Shown piece after piece: positions 33,905 through 41,779 of a stretch of 64,000 bases of DNA. The DNA lies in assembly GCF_043195105.1 (NCBI RefSeq), contig NZ_JBAFWO010000004.1. The stretch is one strand, 5' to 3'. Positions within the stretch are counted from its first letter, which is position 1. Each line of letters begins with the position of its first letter. A model generated the notes under the pieces. It saw only the letters and a program-made list of their open reading frames with translations, was not told the origin of the DNA and did no database searches. The stretch is from NCEH01 sp002257205 (lineage in GTDB: Bacteria > Pseudomonadota > Alphaproteobacteria > Rhizobiales > Xanthobacteraceae). Made by a program: the position numbers and the translations under genes.

Positions 33905-35398
33905 TCAGGCCCTCCCGGCCGGCGCGCGTGCGGGAAAGATGGCGGCGCCGAAATTCGTCGCCGGGTCGGTCTCCGGCACCGGCGGCGGCGTGCCGGCGGC
34001 ACGGCCGGAGGCGGCGCGGGGAATGAAACGGCCGGAGCCGGGCGCGGCGTGCAGCGCGCTGTCGTCGATGATCACCTCGCCGCGCCGGATGATCGTGGTC
34101 GGCCAGCCCGTGACCTCCCGGCCCTCGAACGGGGTATAGCCCACGGTGTCGTGCAGATCCGCCGCGCGCAGGGTGACGCGCCGGTCCGGCTCCCACAGCG
34201 CGAGATCCGCGTCGGAGCCGACCGCGATCGTGCCCTTGCGCGGGAACAGGCCGTAGAGCTTGGCGGCATTGGTGGCGCTGAGCGCAACGAAGCGGGCAAG
34301 GTCGATCCGCCCTGCGTTCACCCCTTCCGAGAACAGCAGCGGCAGGCGCACCTCGATGGCGGGAATGCCGTTGGCGATATCCTTGAAGGTGGGGGTCGCG
34401 CTGCGGGCGAACTTGCCGCTCGCGTCCATGCGATAGGGGGCATGGTCGGACGAATAGATTTGCAGCGTGCCGTCCGCGAGCCCCGCCCACAGCGCCGCCT
34501 GCTCCACCGGGCCGCGCGGCGGCGGGCTGAAGCAGAATTTCGCCCCCTCATAGCCGGGGAGATCCAGATCGGCCGCACTCAGCAGCAGATATTGCGGGCA
34601 GGTCTCGCCGAAGATGGCCCGGCCCTCGGCCCGCGCCGAGCGAATGGCACCGAGCGCTTCCACGGTCGAGACATGGACGATGAGCAGCGGTGCGTCCGCC
34701 AGGGTCGCCAGCGCGATGCAGCGCCGCACCGCCTCGATTTCCGCGAGGCGAGGATGGCTCATGGCGTGGTATTTCGGCGCGGTGAAGCCGCCGGCGATCA
34801 GCTTCTTGGCCATCCATTTGATCATGCCGTTGTTCTCGGCATGCACCATGGCCATGGCGCCGTGCTCCCGGCACACCCACAGCAGATCCAGGATCTGTTC
34901 GTCGCTCACCGCGATGAGATCATAGGCGGTGAACAATTTGACCGAGGTGATGCCTTCGGCGATCAGGCGCGGCAGGTGATCGTTCAGCAAATCCTCGGTC
35001 GGATCGCTGATGAGCGCGTGGAAGGAATAGTCGAGGATGGATTTTTCCCGCGCCCGGCGGTGATAATCGTCGAACACGTCGGGCAGGTTCTGGCCGCGAT
35101 GCTGGGCCGCGAACGGCACGATGGTGGTGGTGCCGCCGAATGCCGCCGCGCGCGACGCTGCGAAGAAATCGTCCGCGCCCATCAGGCCGTAGGAGGAGAC
35201 CTGCTCGATGTGGCAATGGGCATCGATGCCGCCGGGCAGGACGAGCCGCGCGCTCGCGTCCAGCTCGCGCGCCCCGCGCTCCAGCTCCAGCCCCAGCGCC
35301 GTGATGATGCCGTTCGCGATGCCGACATCGCAGCGGGAGAGGCCCGCTTCGGTCACCACCATGCCGTTGCGGACCACGAGATCGAATGCGGCGGCCAT
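33905..35398 (-). CDS. Hydantoinase/dihydropyrimidinase-type amidohydrolase (H1)
   Basis: A 497-residue cyclic amidohydrolase. Binuclear zinc motifs are complete: GGIDAHCHIEQ, the carboxylated Lys in SVKLFTAYD, MVHAEN, LIVHVST and SSDHAPYR. Starts at 35398 (MAAAFDLVVRNG). The C-terminal 40 residues are Pro/Ala-rich and likely disordered. It opens cyclic diamide rings (hydantoin, dihydropyrimidine or a related lactam) to N-carbamoyl acids for the two downstream genes. First gene of the minus-strand operon, divergent from an amidase gene. Confidence 0.9.
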   Translation of the reverse strand: MAAAFDLVVRNGMVVTEAGLSRCDVGIANGIITALGLELERGARELDASARLVLPGGIDAHCHIEQVSSYGLMGADDFFAASRAAAFGGTTTIVPFAAQHRGQNLPDVFDDYHRRAREKSILDYSFHALISDPTEDLLNDHLPRLIAEGITSVKLFTAYDLIAVSDEQILDLLWVCREHGAMAMVHAENNGMIKWMAKKLIAGGFTAPKYHAMSHPRLAEIEAVRRCIALATLADAPLLIVHVSTVEALGAIRSARAEGRAIFGETCPQYLLLSAADLDLPGYEGAKFCFSPPPRGPVEQAALWAGLADGTLQIYSSDHAPYRMDASGKFARSATPTFKDIANGIPAIEVRLPLLFSEGVNAGRIDLARFVALSATNAAKLYGLFPRKGTIAVGSDADLALWEPDRRVTLRAADLHDTVGYTPFEGREVTGWPTTIIRRGEVIIDDSALHAAPGSGRFIPRAASGRAAGTPPPVPETDPATNFGAAIFPARAPAGRA

Positions 35399-35525
35399 GG
35401 GTTTCGGGTCCTGATGCGGGCGGGTCCGGTGCGGGCTCTGGAGCGCTTCGCCGGGCGGGAGGGGACAGCTGCGCGGCGCGGGACGCCGTGCGCCCGGCCG
35501 AGGCGAAAGCCACGTCTGATCATAT

Positions 35526-35540
35526 TGCCTACTGTTGACA
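35526..35540 (-). promoter_or_regulatory. GntR-2 element, site 5, in hydantoinase/amidase divergent promoter
   Basis: On the minus strand the 15-mer TGTCAACAGTAGGCA matches the copy at 49535 (TGTCAACAGTATACA) at 13 of 15 positions. It lies about 130 bp before H1 and 100 bp before the amidase. Confidence 0.5.
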
Positions 35541-35543
35541 CTT

Positions 35544-35558
35544 GTCCATACTATGGAC
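35544..35558. promoter_or_regulatory. Perfect 15-bp palindrome in the same divergent promoter
   Basis: GTCCATA-C-TATGGAC, 7-bp arms and one central base, 4 bp beyond the GntR-2 element. Its sequence differs from that element, so it may serve a second regulator. ACTTGTCCAT at its left edge recurs at about 50444-50453, upstream of another gene. Confidence 0.45.
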
Positions 35559-35638
35559 CAAACCCACCCGCCGGCGCACCCATGCGGCGGGTGGCGCGGC
35601 CGGGATGCGGGCGAGGCGAGGGCGAGGCGAGGGCGAGC

Positions 35639-37069
35639 ATGGCGAAGATTGCGGTCCAGAATGCGGGCGCTTCCCTTGGCGGCTACGATCCCGACAGCCG
35701 GCTGCCCGCCTTCGTCGCGGCGCGGGCCGCTTTCCTCGCCGGGCGCTCCACGCCGCGCATGCTGCTTGAGGAAAGCCTGGAGCGCATCGAGCGGCTCGAC
35801 AACGTCATCCAGGCGTTCTGCTTTCTCGATGTGCCCGGCGCCCGCGCGGCTGCCGATGCCGCCACGCAGCGCTATGCGCAGAACCGCCCGCTGTCGCCGC
35901 TCGATGGCTGTCCCATGGGCATCAAGGACACCATCAATGTGCGCGGCATGCCCTCGAAGATGAACAGCGCGGTGTATGATGACACGCCGGTGCGGTTCGA
36001 TGCGGCGAGCACTTATGCGCTGCGGCAGGCGGGCGCGGTGCTGCTCGGCAAGACCCATGTGCCGGAATTCGCCATGGGCAAATCCCCGCCCACCCGCAAC
36101 CCCTTCGATGCCCGCCGCACCGCCGGCGGCTCCTCCAGCGGGTGCGGGGCGGCGGTGGGGGCGGGGATGGTGCCGGTCGCGCTCGGCAACCAGACCGGCG
36201 GCTCGCTGATCCGCCCCTCTTCCTTCAATGCCAATTACGGTTTCAAGCCCACCCATGGGGCGCTGAATGTCGGCGGCATGCATCCCATTGCCCCGAGCCA
36301 GGATCATATCGGCCCCATGGCGGCGAGCCTCGCCGATTCCTGGCTGACCGCCTGGGAGATTTCCGCGCGCATCGGCGGCCATAACGGCCATCCCGGCCTC
36401 TCCGGCGCGCCGGCCATGCCGCGCGCCCTGAAGCCGCTGCGCCTCGCGCGCCTGGACACCCTCGGCATGGCGCAGCTGGACGAGGCGACGCGGGAGGCCA
36501 TGGCGCAGATGTGCGCTCGCCTCGCGGCGCTCGGCGTCGGCCTGCTGGACCGCGATTGCGACGACAAGATCGCCATGCTGGAAGACCTGCTGCTGGAAGC
36601 GGACGAGGTGTCCGACCGGATCTTCGTGTACGAGCTGCGCTGGCCGCTGGTGGCCTATCTCGACGCCAGCGGCCCCGAGGCCATCAGCGCGACCGCCAAG
36701 GCCCGGCTGGATCGCGGCCTTGCCATGACCCCCGCCGATTATCGCCAGGCGCTCGCCAAGCGCGACCGCATCCGCGCCCAGGTGGCGCTGGTGGGCCAGC
36801 AGGTGGATGGCTTCATCACCCTCGCTTCCTCTGGCCCCGCGCCGTTCGACGGGGTGGACCAGGCGGGCACCGTGGACCGGCCGAATGCACATCTCTCCAC
36901 CGGCAGCCGCAGCTTTCTCAGCCCCTGGTCCATGGTGGGCGGCCCGGCCTTCTCCCTGCCGCTGATGGCGGTGGACGCCATGCCGGTCGGCCTCCAGGTG
37001 ATGGGCACGGCGGACACCGACTACCGCCTGACGGCGGTGGCGCGCTGGCTCGACGAGACCTGCGGGTGA
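35639..37069 (+). CDS. Amidase-signature family hydrolase
   Basis: A 476-residue amidase. The Ser-cisSer-Lys triad is complete: GIKDTIN (Lys), TAGGSSSGCGAAV (cis-Ser) and GNQTGGSLIRP (nucleophile Ser, where many have GSDTGGS). The ATG at 35639 is chosen because the long upstream open frame is on the coding shadow of H1; a GGCGAG tandem repeat lies just before it. It likely releases ammonia from an amide product of the ring-opening pathway, or acts like AtzE/biuret-type hydrolases; the substrate is unknown. Confidence 0.9.
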   Translation: MAKIAVQNAGASLGGYDPDSRLPAFVAARAAFLAGRSTPRMLLEESLERIERLDNVIQAFCFLDVPGARAAADAATQRYAQNRPLSPLDGCPMGIKDTINVRGMPSKMNSAVYDDTPVRFDAASTYALRQAGAVLLGKTHVPEFAMGKSPPTRNPFDARRTAGGSSSGCGAAVGAGMVPVALGNQTGGSLIRPSSFNANYGFKPTHGALNVGGMHPIAPSQDHIGPMAASLADSWLTAWEISARIGGHNGHPGLSGAPAMPRALKPLRLARLDTLGMAQLDEATREAMAQMCARLAALGVGLLDRDCDDKIAMLEDLLLEADEVSDRIFVYELRWPLVAYLDASGPEAISATAKARLDRGLAMTPADYRQALAKRDRIRAQVALVGQQVDGFITLASSGPAPFDGVDQAGTVDRPNAHLSTGSRSFLSPWSMVGGPAFSLPLMAVDAMPVGLQVMGTADTDYRLTAVARWLDETCG

Positions 37070-37148
37070 GCGCGGGCGAAATTCGGCCGGCCTGAATTTC
37101 GGCGACGCACATTTTGCCGAAATTCACGGAGGAGCGTGTTTGGTTACG

Positions 37149-37179
37149 CGGAGAAGCTTTTAAACCGAAGCTTTCTCCG
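37149..37179. terminator. Hairpin between amidase (+) and CobW gene (-)
   Basis: CGGAGAAGCTT (37149-37159) pairs with AAGCTTTCTCCG (37168-37179) with a single bulge. Likely a terminator for the converging transcripts. Confidence 0.5.
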
Positions 37180-37190
37180 TGGGCACCAAG

Positions 37191-37206
37191 TGTTTCACGT
37201 GAAACA
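37191..37206. other. parS: parS centromere site (ParB-binding palindrome)
   Basis: TGTTTCACGTGAAACA is an exact match to the 16-bp bacterial parS consensus recognised by ParB. It is in a 248-bp non-coding gap between converging genes, not in a parAB locus, as expected for a dispersed chromosomal parS. A perfect 16-mer is very unlikely by chance in 64 kb. Confidence 0.9.
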
Positions 37207-37317
37207 TTTCTTGCTCGAACCTTGTTTTACATGGGGTTGCGGCAGGGCGAAGCATAAGCGGCACCCCTGATCCTGGCGCACCTGGGATTTTTGCAAAAAA
37301 TATCCTGAATTTCGCAA

Positions 37318-38658
37318 TCAGGATTTTTCCGCGGCGGCGCGCACATCCGCGCAGATCGCCTCCAGCAACCGCCCCGGCCAGCGCGGGGGAAGAGACGCGC
37401 CGATGAACATCATGCGCGTGCGCCGATCGCCGCCCGGCCACCCCTCGAGCCATTCCGGCGGCGCGAACACATGCTGCACGCCATGGACCAGCGCCGGCCG
37501 CTCCGGCATTTCGGCAACGAAAACCAGGCCTTTGACCCGCAGCAGCCGGTCGCCGGCCTGGTCCGCCAGGGCCTGGAGAAACAGCGCCAGGGCGATGGCG
37601 GGGATGGGTGCCTCGCGGGTCAGGGCAATGGCGTCGTGCCCGCCGGAATGGCGCGCCGCCTGATCCAAAAGTCCCGTCGCGATCTGCCGGACGCGGGCGG
37701 CGCCGCTGCCGCACAGCAGCCCCGCTGCGGCCTCTTCGGGTTGAAAAACCCTGTCCGCGGAAGGGTTGAGGGCGTTCAGATCCTTAAGCAGGCCGGCCGA
37801 GGCGGGCGCGAGGTCGGTCTTCGTGATGAGGAGGCGATCGGCCACCGCCACCTGTCGGCGCGCCTCCACATGGTCGGCCAAAGTGGAGGGTCCATGAACC
37901 GCATCCACCAGGGTCAGGACCCCTTCGAGGGTGAAGCGGGCCGCCACCGCCGGGTCGCTCATGAGGGCCTGGAGGATCGGCACCGGGTCCGCCAGCCCGG
38001 AGGTCTCGATGATGATGCGGTCGAACGCCACCTCGCCTCCTGACCGGCGAGCATCGAGGTCCAGCAAGGTGTCGATCAGATCGCTTCGCACGGCGCAGCA
38101 CAGGCAGCCGGTGGAGAGGCGGATCAGGGCATCGCTGCTGCTCGCCAATATGTCGTGGTCGAGCCCGATTTCCCCGAACTCGTTCACGATCACCGCCGAC
38201 CGGGCGAACCGCGGGTCGCTCAACAGCTTGCGGATAAAGGTGGTTTTTCCGCTGCCCAGAAATCCGGTCACCACCAGCACCGGGGTTGTGCCCGGTGTCG
38301 CGGCGAGAGCGGGGGCGGAGCGCCGGTCGGGCGCGGCATGGTCCGGGCGTGGCTGCGGTCCCAGCTCCGCCCGGCCGACCTTCAGCGCCGGCCCCGCCGT
38401 TCCCCCGCCCAGCGCCTTGCGCAAGGCGCCGAGCAGGCCGACGATGGAGGCCGCCGGCCGGGGCGGGCGCGCGGCGCCTCCCCTTGTCTCCAGCATCCAG
38501 CGCGCCGGCCGCTCCGCCGTATGTGCTTGCCGGATATGGAGAAAGAGGCCTGAGGCCGTGCGCACCTCAACCCCGTCCCCGCGCGCCGCGCATCGCCCCC
38601 AGATCCCCCAGAGCCGCAGGCAATCGGCGATCAGGCCGCGCAGATCGGCCTGCGTCAC
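37318..38658 (-). CDS. CobW/COG0523-type GTPase with N-terminal extension
   Basis: A 446-residue G3E GTPase. Walker A is GFLGSGKT (about residue 140), the metal-binding CxCC motif appears as STGCLCCAVRSDL, then IIIETSGLADP and TKTD. CobW C-terminal domain at the end. About 130 residues precede the GTPase, far more than usual; the first 85 (LRLWGIWGRC, LHIRQAHTAERPARW) look like a small folded domain I cannot name. GTG start at 38658 overlaps the hydantoinase stop (GTGA), so the two are translationally coupled. It probably loads zinc or another metal into the hydantoinase. Confidence 0.85.
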   Translation of the reverse strand: MTQADLRGLIADCLRLWGIWGRCAARGDGVEVRTASGLFLHIRQAHTAERPARWMLETRGGAARPPRPAASIVGLLGALRKALGGGTAGPALKVGRAELGPQPRPDHAAPDRRSAPALAATPGTTPVLVVTGFLGSGKTTFIRKLLSDPRFARSAVIVNEFGEIGLDHDILASSSDALIRLSTGCLCCAVRSDLIDTLLDLDARRSGGEVAFDRIIIETSGLADPVPILQALMSDPAVAARFTLEGVLTLVDAVHGPSTLADHVEARRQVAVADRLLITKTDLAPASAGLLKDLNALNPSADRVFQPEEAAAGLLCGSGAARVRQIATGLLDQAARHSGGHDAIALTREAPIPAIALALFLQALADQAGDRLLRVKGLVFVAEMPERPALVHGVQHVFAPPEWLEGWPGGDRRTRMMFIGASLPPRWPGRLLEAICADVRAAAEKS

Positions 38659-40082
38659 AAGGCGGCGCCCGCGAGAATATCGTCCGTGATCCGCCGGTGC
38701 AGCCATTGCCCGTCGGTGGGTGCGCCATGGAAATGGCCGTCCTCCACCATCACCTTGCCGCGCAGGATCGTGACGCTCGGCCACGCATCCACCGCATGCC
38801 CTTCCCAGGGCGAGTAATCGGTTTCGTGGAGGTCCTCGTTGCGGATCACCCGCCGCAGGGCCGGATCCAGCACCACGATATCGGCATCCGACCCAACGGC
38901 GATGGCGCCCTTGCGCGGGTAGAGCCCCATGATCCTTGCGGCATTGGTCGAGACGAGATCGGCGAACTGAGTCAGGGCATAGCCCCGCCGGCCGACCATT
39001 TCCGTATACATCAGCGCGACCCGCGGCTCGCACGCGGCATTGCCGCCGGTGGTGTCGTCGATGCGGTTGCCCTGGACCTTGGTCGCGAGGCTGCAGCACA
39101 ATTCGTCCGTCGCCACCGCATGGATTGTGCCGTCGCGCGTTCCAGCCCAGAGCGCGGCCTGGTCCTCCGGCGATTTGAGCGAGGGATAGGTGTGGTAGAT
39201 CTGCCCGTTGGGGCGGCGATAATCACCGCTGTTGTAGAGCATGTATTGGTGTAGCGTCTCGCCATAGATGGGCAGCCCCCGGGCCCGCGCCTCGCGCACC
39301 GCCGCGACCCCGGTGGCCGCGCTAACATGCATCATGTAGAGCGCCGTGCCCGGCACGCTTTCCGCCAGGCGGATGATGCGGCGGAACGAGAGGTCCTCCG
39401 AAAGCGTGTTATGCACTTCCGCCAGATTCTCGAACCCGGTGCGCCCCTCGCGGATCAGCTTGCCATACATGTGCATGACGATGTCATTGTCCTCGGCATG
39501 GATGACGCCGAGGCCGCGATGGGCCGCAAGCACCTGGAAGACTTCCCAGATGTCGCCGAAATCCACCATCCGGCCGCGCCGGCTGGGGGTGATGTCCGTG
39601 GTGAAGAGCTTGATCGTCGGATAGCCCGTCTGGATGGTTTCGGCGAGCTGGCCGGGGATGTCGGGCGGCAGGTCGCCTTCCACCATCACGTGATAGGCAT
39701 AGTCGCAATGGCAGGCGCCGCGCCAATCCTGGTCGCGCCGCTCGATGGTGCCCTGGATGGTTGTGCCATGGGTCCAGCGCGCGAAATCGATGAGCGTGGT
39801 GGTGCCGCCAAACAGGGCCGCGCGGCTGACCACAGATGGCGGCTCCGTGAAGCTGGGCGGCCCGTCCGGCAGCGGCATGGGCCAGGCGCAATGCACGTGG
39901 GGATCGATGCCACCCGGCATTACGATTTTGCCCCGCGCATCGATTTCCCGTGTGCCCTCGGGCGTTTGCAAGGTGTCGGGCGCATGGAGCGAGACGATGA
40001 TGCCGTCGGCGACGGCGATGTCATAGGCGCCGACGCCATGCGGCGTGATCACCGTATCTGCGCGGATTATCAGATCGATCAT
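38655..40082 (-). CDS. Hydantoinase/dihydropyrimidinase-type amidohydrolase (H2)
   Basis: A 475-residue cyclic amidohydrolase, only loosely similar to H1. GGIDPHVHCAW, the Lys of TIKLFTTD, VIHAEDND and MMHVSAATG are conserved. The final motif reads AVATDELCCSL rather than SSDHxPF: the Asp remains but the following His is Glu, and two Cys follow. This predicts a different substrate pocket or metal geometry. ATG at 40082; the frame is open further upstream without a ribosome site. Middle gene of the asparaginase-H2-CobW operon. Confidence 0.87.
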   Translation of the reverse strand: MIDLIIRADTVITPHGVGAYDIAVADGIIVSLHAPDTLQTPEGTREIDARGKIVMPGGIDPHVHCAWPMPLPDGPPSFTEPPSVVSRAALFGGTTTLIDFARWTHGTTIQGTIERRDQDWRGACHCDYAYHVMVEGDLPPDIPGQLAETIQTGYPTIKLFTTDITPSRRGRMVDFGDIWEVFQVLAAHRGLGVIHAEDNDIVMHMYGKLIREGRTGFENLAEVHNTLSEDLSFRRIIRLAESVPGTALYMMHVSAATGVAAVREARARGLPIYGETLHQYMLYNSGDYRRPNGQIYHTYPSLKSPEDQAALWAGTRDGTIHAVATDELCCSLATKVQGNRIDDTTGGNAACEPRVALMYTEMVGRRGYALTQFADLVSTNAARIMGLYPRKGAIAVGSDADIVVLDPALRRVIRNEDLHETDYSPWEGHAVDAWPSVTILRGKVMVEDGHFHGAPTDGQWLHRRITDDILAGAAL

Positions 40083-40144
40083 CGAGTTCCCAATCGGCGG
40101 CAAGGGCGGTTTCGGGGGACGCGGCAGCGTTTCGCGGCGCGGGG

Positions 40145-41149
40145 TCAGCAGCGGGCGAAGATGGCGGCGATGTCCGCGGTATCGTCGGTCCGCGCCAAGG
40201 CGAGGGACAGCAGGATGCGCGCCTTCTGCGGGCTGAAATCCTCGCCCGCGATGATCCCCGCCTCCTGGAGATAGCGCCGCCGCCCCACCCGCCCGCTCGC
40301 GGCGCGGGTGCATTGAACGACCACGATGCCGGACGCGACCGCCCGCTCGTACGCGACGCGTTCCGCCGGCGTGACGAGGCCCGGCGCGAGGCCCGCGGAG
40401 ACGAGACCCCGCGCCCCCGCGGCGATCGCGGCGTCGATGAAAGTTGCGTCCGCCCCAGCATAGGACATCAGGATATCGACGCGGGGCAGCACGATGTCCG
40501 CGAGCGTCGAGAACTCGCCCTCGGGTGCATGGGCCGGGGTGGGCGCGCGATAGATGTGGATGCCATCGCCATCGACGTGTCCGAGCGCGCCGAAATCCAG
40601 CGAGCGGAAGGTGTGCTGGCGATAGGTGGAGGTCTTCACCACGTCGCGCGCTGCATGGATCTCGTCGTTCAGCACCACCAGCACGCCGAGTCCGCGGGCT
40701 AATGGCGATCCCGCCACGTGCAAGGCGTTGACGAGATTGATTCCGGCATCGCTGCCGAGCGCGCTCGCCGGCCGCTGGGCGCCGACCAGCACCACGGTCT
40801 GGGGAATGGCGAGGGTCAGGTTCAGGAAGAAGGCGGTCTCCTCCAGCGTCGCGGTGCCGTGCAGGATGACGAAGCCGACCAGATCCGGCTCACTGGCGGC
40901 GGTCGCGTGCACCAGTTCGCGCAGCTCCACCCAGTCCGCCGGGCCGATCGCCGTGCTGCCGACCGAGCGGAAGGGCACGGGCAGCGGATCGGCCACCAGC
41001 CGGGCTTCCTTTACGTGCTCCAGGATCTCGTCGATGGGCCGTTTGGCGCCGAATTCCGGGTAGTCCATGGTGTCCAGGCTGGACTGGGCCCAGGAGGAAA
41101 TCGTGCCGCCGGTCCCGATCACGGCGACCCTGGGAAGAGAAGACGTCAT
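40145..41149 (-). CDS. L-asparaginase-family protein with altered active site
   Basis: A 334-residue type I/II asparaginase-fold protein. First signature VIGTGGTISS keeps the nucleophilic Thr; NDEIHAARDVVKT keeps the Lys. The second signature, normally HGTDTxEETA, reads LHGTATLEETA, so the Asp that pairs with the second catalytic Thr (Asp90 in E. coli AnsB) is Ala (codon GCG). Ordinary asparaginase activity may be lost or redirected, perhaps toward a cyclic-imide or carbamoyl product of H2. First gene of its operon, 62 bp before H2. Confidence 0.87.
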   Translation of the reverse strand: MTSSLPRVAVIGTGGTISSWAQSSLDTMDYPEFGAKRPIDEILEHVKEARLVADPLPVPFRSVGSTAIGPADWVELRELVHATAASEPDLVGFVILHGTATLEETAFFLNLTLAIPQTVVLVGAQRPASALGSDAGINLVNALHVAGSPLARGLGVLVVLNDEIHAARDVVKTSTYRQHTFRSLDFGALGHVDGDGIHIYRAPTPAHAPEGEFSTLADIVLPRVDILMSYAGADATFIDAAIAAGARGLVSAGLAPGLVTPAERVAYERAVASGIVVVQCTRAASGRVGRRRYLQEAGIIAGEDFSPQKARILLSLALARTDDTADIAAIFARC

Positions 41150-41317
41150 ATTCCGCTTCCGTCTGTGATGAAGTGATGGCCCGACCGCCTGGGGATGGGT
41201 TCCGGGCGGTTGGTCGATGCGGTGTGGTTGCGAAGGTCCGGCTGCACGGCCGGGAAGGCTGCGATCGGCGGCGCCGATCTCCCTTGCGCCATGAAAGCTC
41301 GAAAACGTTATGACGAG

Positions 41318-41332
41318 TGTTGACGATTTACA
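41318..41332 (-). promoter_or_regulatory. GntR-2 element, site 4 (asparaginase side)
   Basis: Minus strand TGTAAATCGTCAACA: 11 of 15 positions match TGTAAACAGTATACA. It lies about 170 bp before the asparaginase-family gene. The weakest of the five copies. Confidence 0.35.
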
Positions 41333-41624
41333 ATGCTGGATTTCGGCCGGTATGATGCGCAAAACTGTGCCGAGGCGGCGCCATCCGGCGACCCGTACGG
41401 CGTTCTGTCGGGATGCGGCGTCCGGCGGGCGTTTACATCGCTGACCTGTTCCCGTCGGGTGATGAATTTGGATGCATCAAGCTGGGCGCAAGCATCCAGT
41501 ATGTGATGGCATGCGAATATATTGGGCGCACTTGCTCTTCGCAATCATCGGCTGTCGCGCGAAAATGGGACAGGTTCTGTCATTCACCGCTGCACCGATA
41601 TCGCCCCGCCTGCACAAAAATTCA

Positions 41625-41641
41625 TTGTAAACTGTCTACAA
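41625..41641 (+). promoter_or_regulatory. GntR-2 element, site 2 (Liv operon side)
   Basis: TTGTA-AACTGTC-TACAA has perfect 5-bp inverted arms; its core matches site 1 at 13 of 15. TACAAT at 41637-41642 can be the -10 box of the Liv operon, so the site would cover the promoter. Confidence 0.55.
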
Positions 41642-41779
41642 TTTGTGCTGCGATTTCACCGTTCCCTGTGCAAAATAAGATCAGTCGAGCGGGTGGGGCC
41701 GGTAGCTGCTCAGATGCGGCACTGTATTCGCGCTCCGGAGGTCGCCAAACCGCAAGCAGCGGAAGGTTTATAAATTCCC

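Larger units (their letters stand above)
41150..41779. other. Divergent regulatory region between asparaginase and Liv-type operons
   Basis: 630 bp with no convincing gene; ORFs here have poor codon composition. It is unusually AT-rich at 41300-41340 and 41500-41660 and holds two GntR-2 elements, listed separately. Confidence 0.55.

Noticed and set aside
33839..35638. Upstream extension of the amidase frame by 600 codons
   Set aside because: This part is antisense to the H1 hydantoinase, and the amidase family begins near the ATG at 35639.
37160..37714. Minus-strand frame ending in MFHVKH, a phrase common where parS lies in coding sequence
   Set aside because: The rest is a shadow of the CobW gene. 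The MFHVKH arises only because parS itself reads so; the site is in a non-coding gap.
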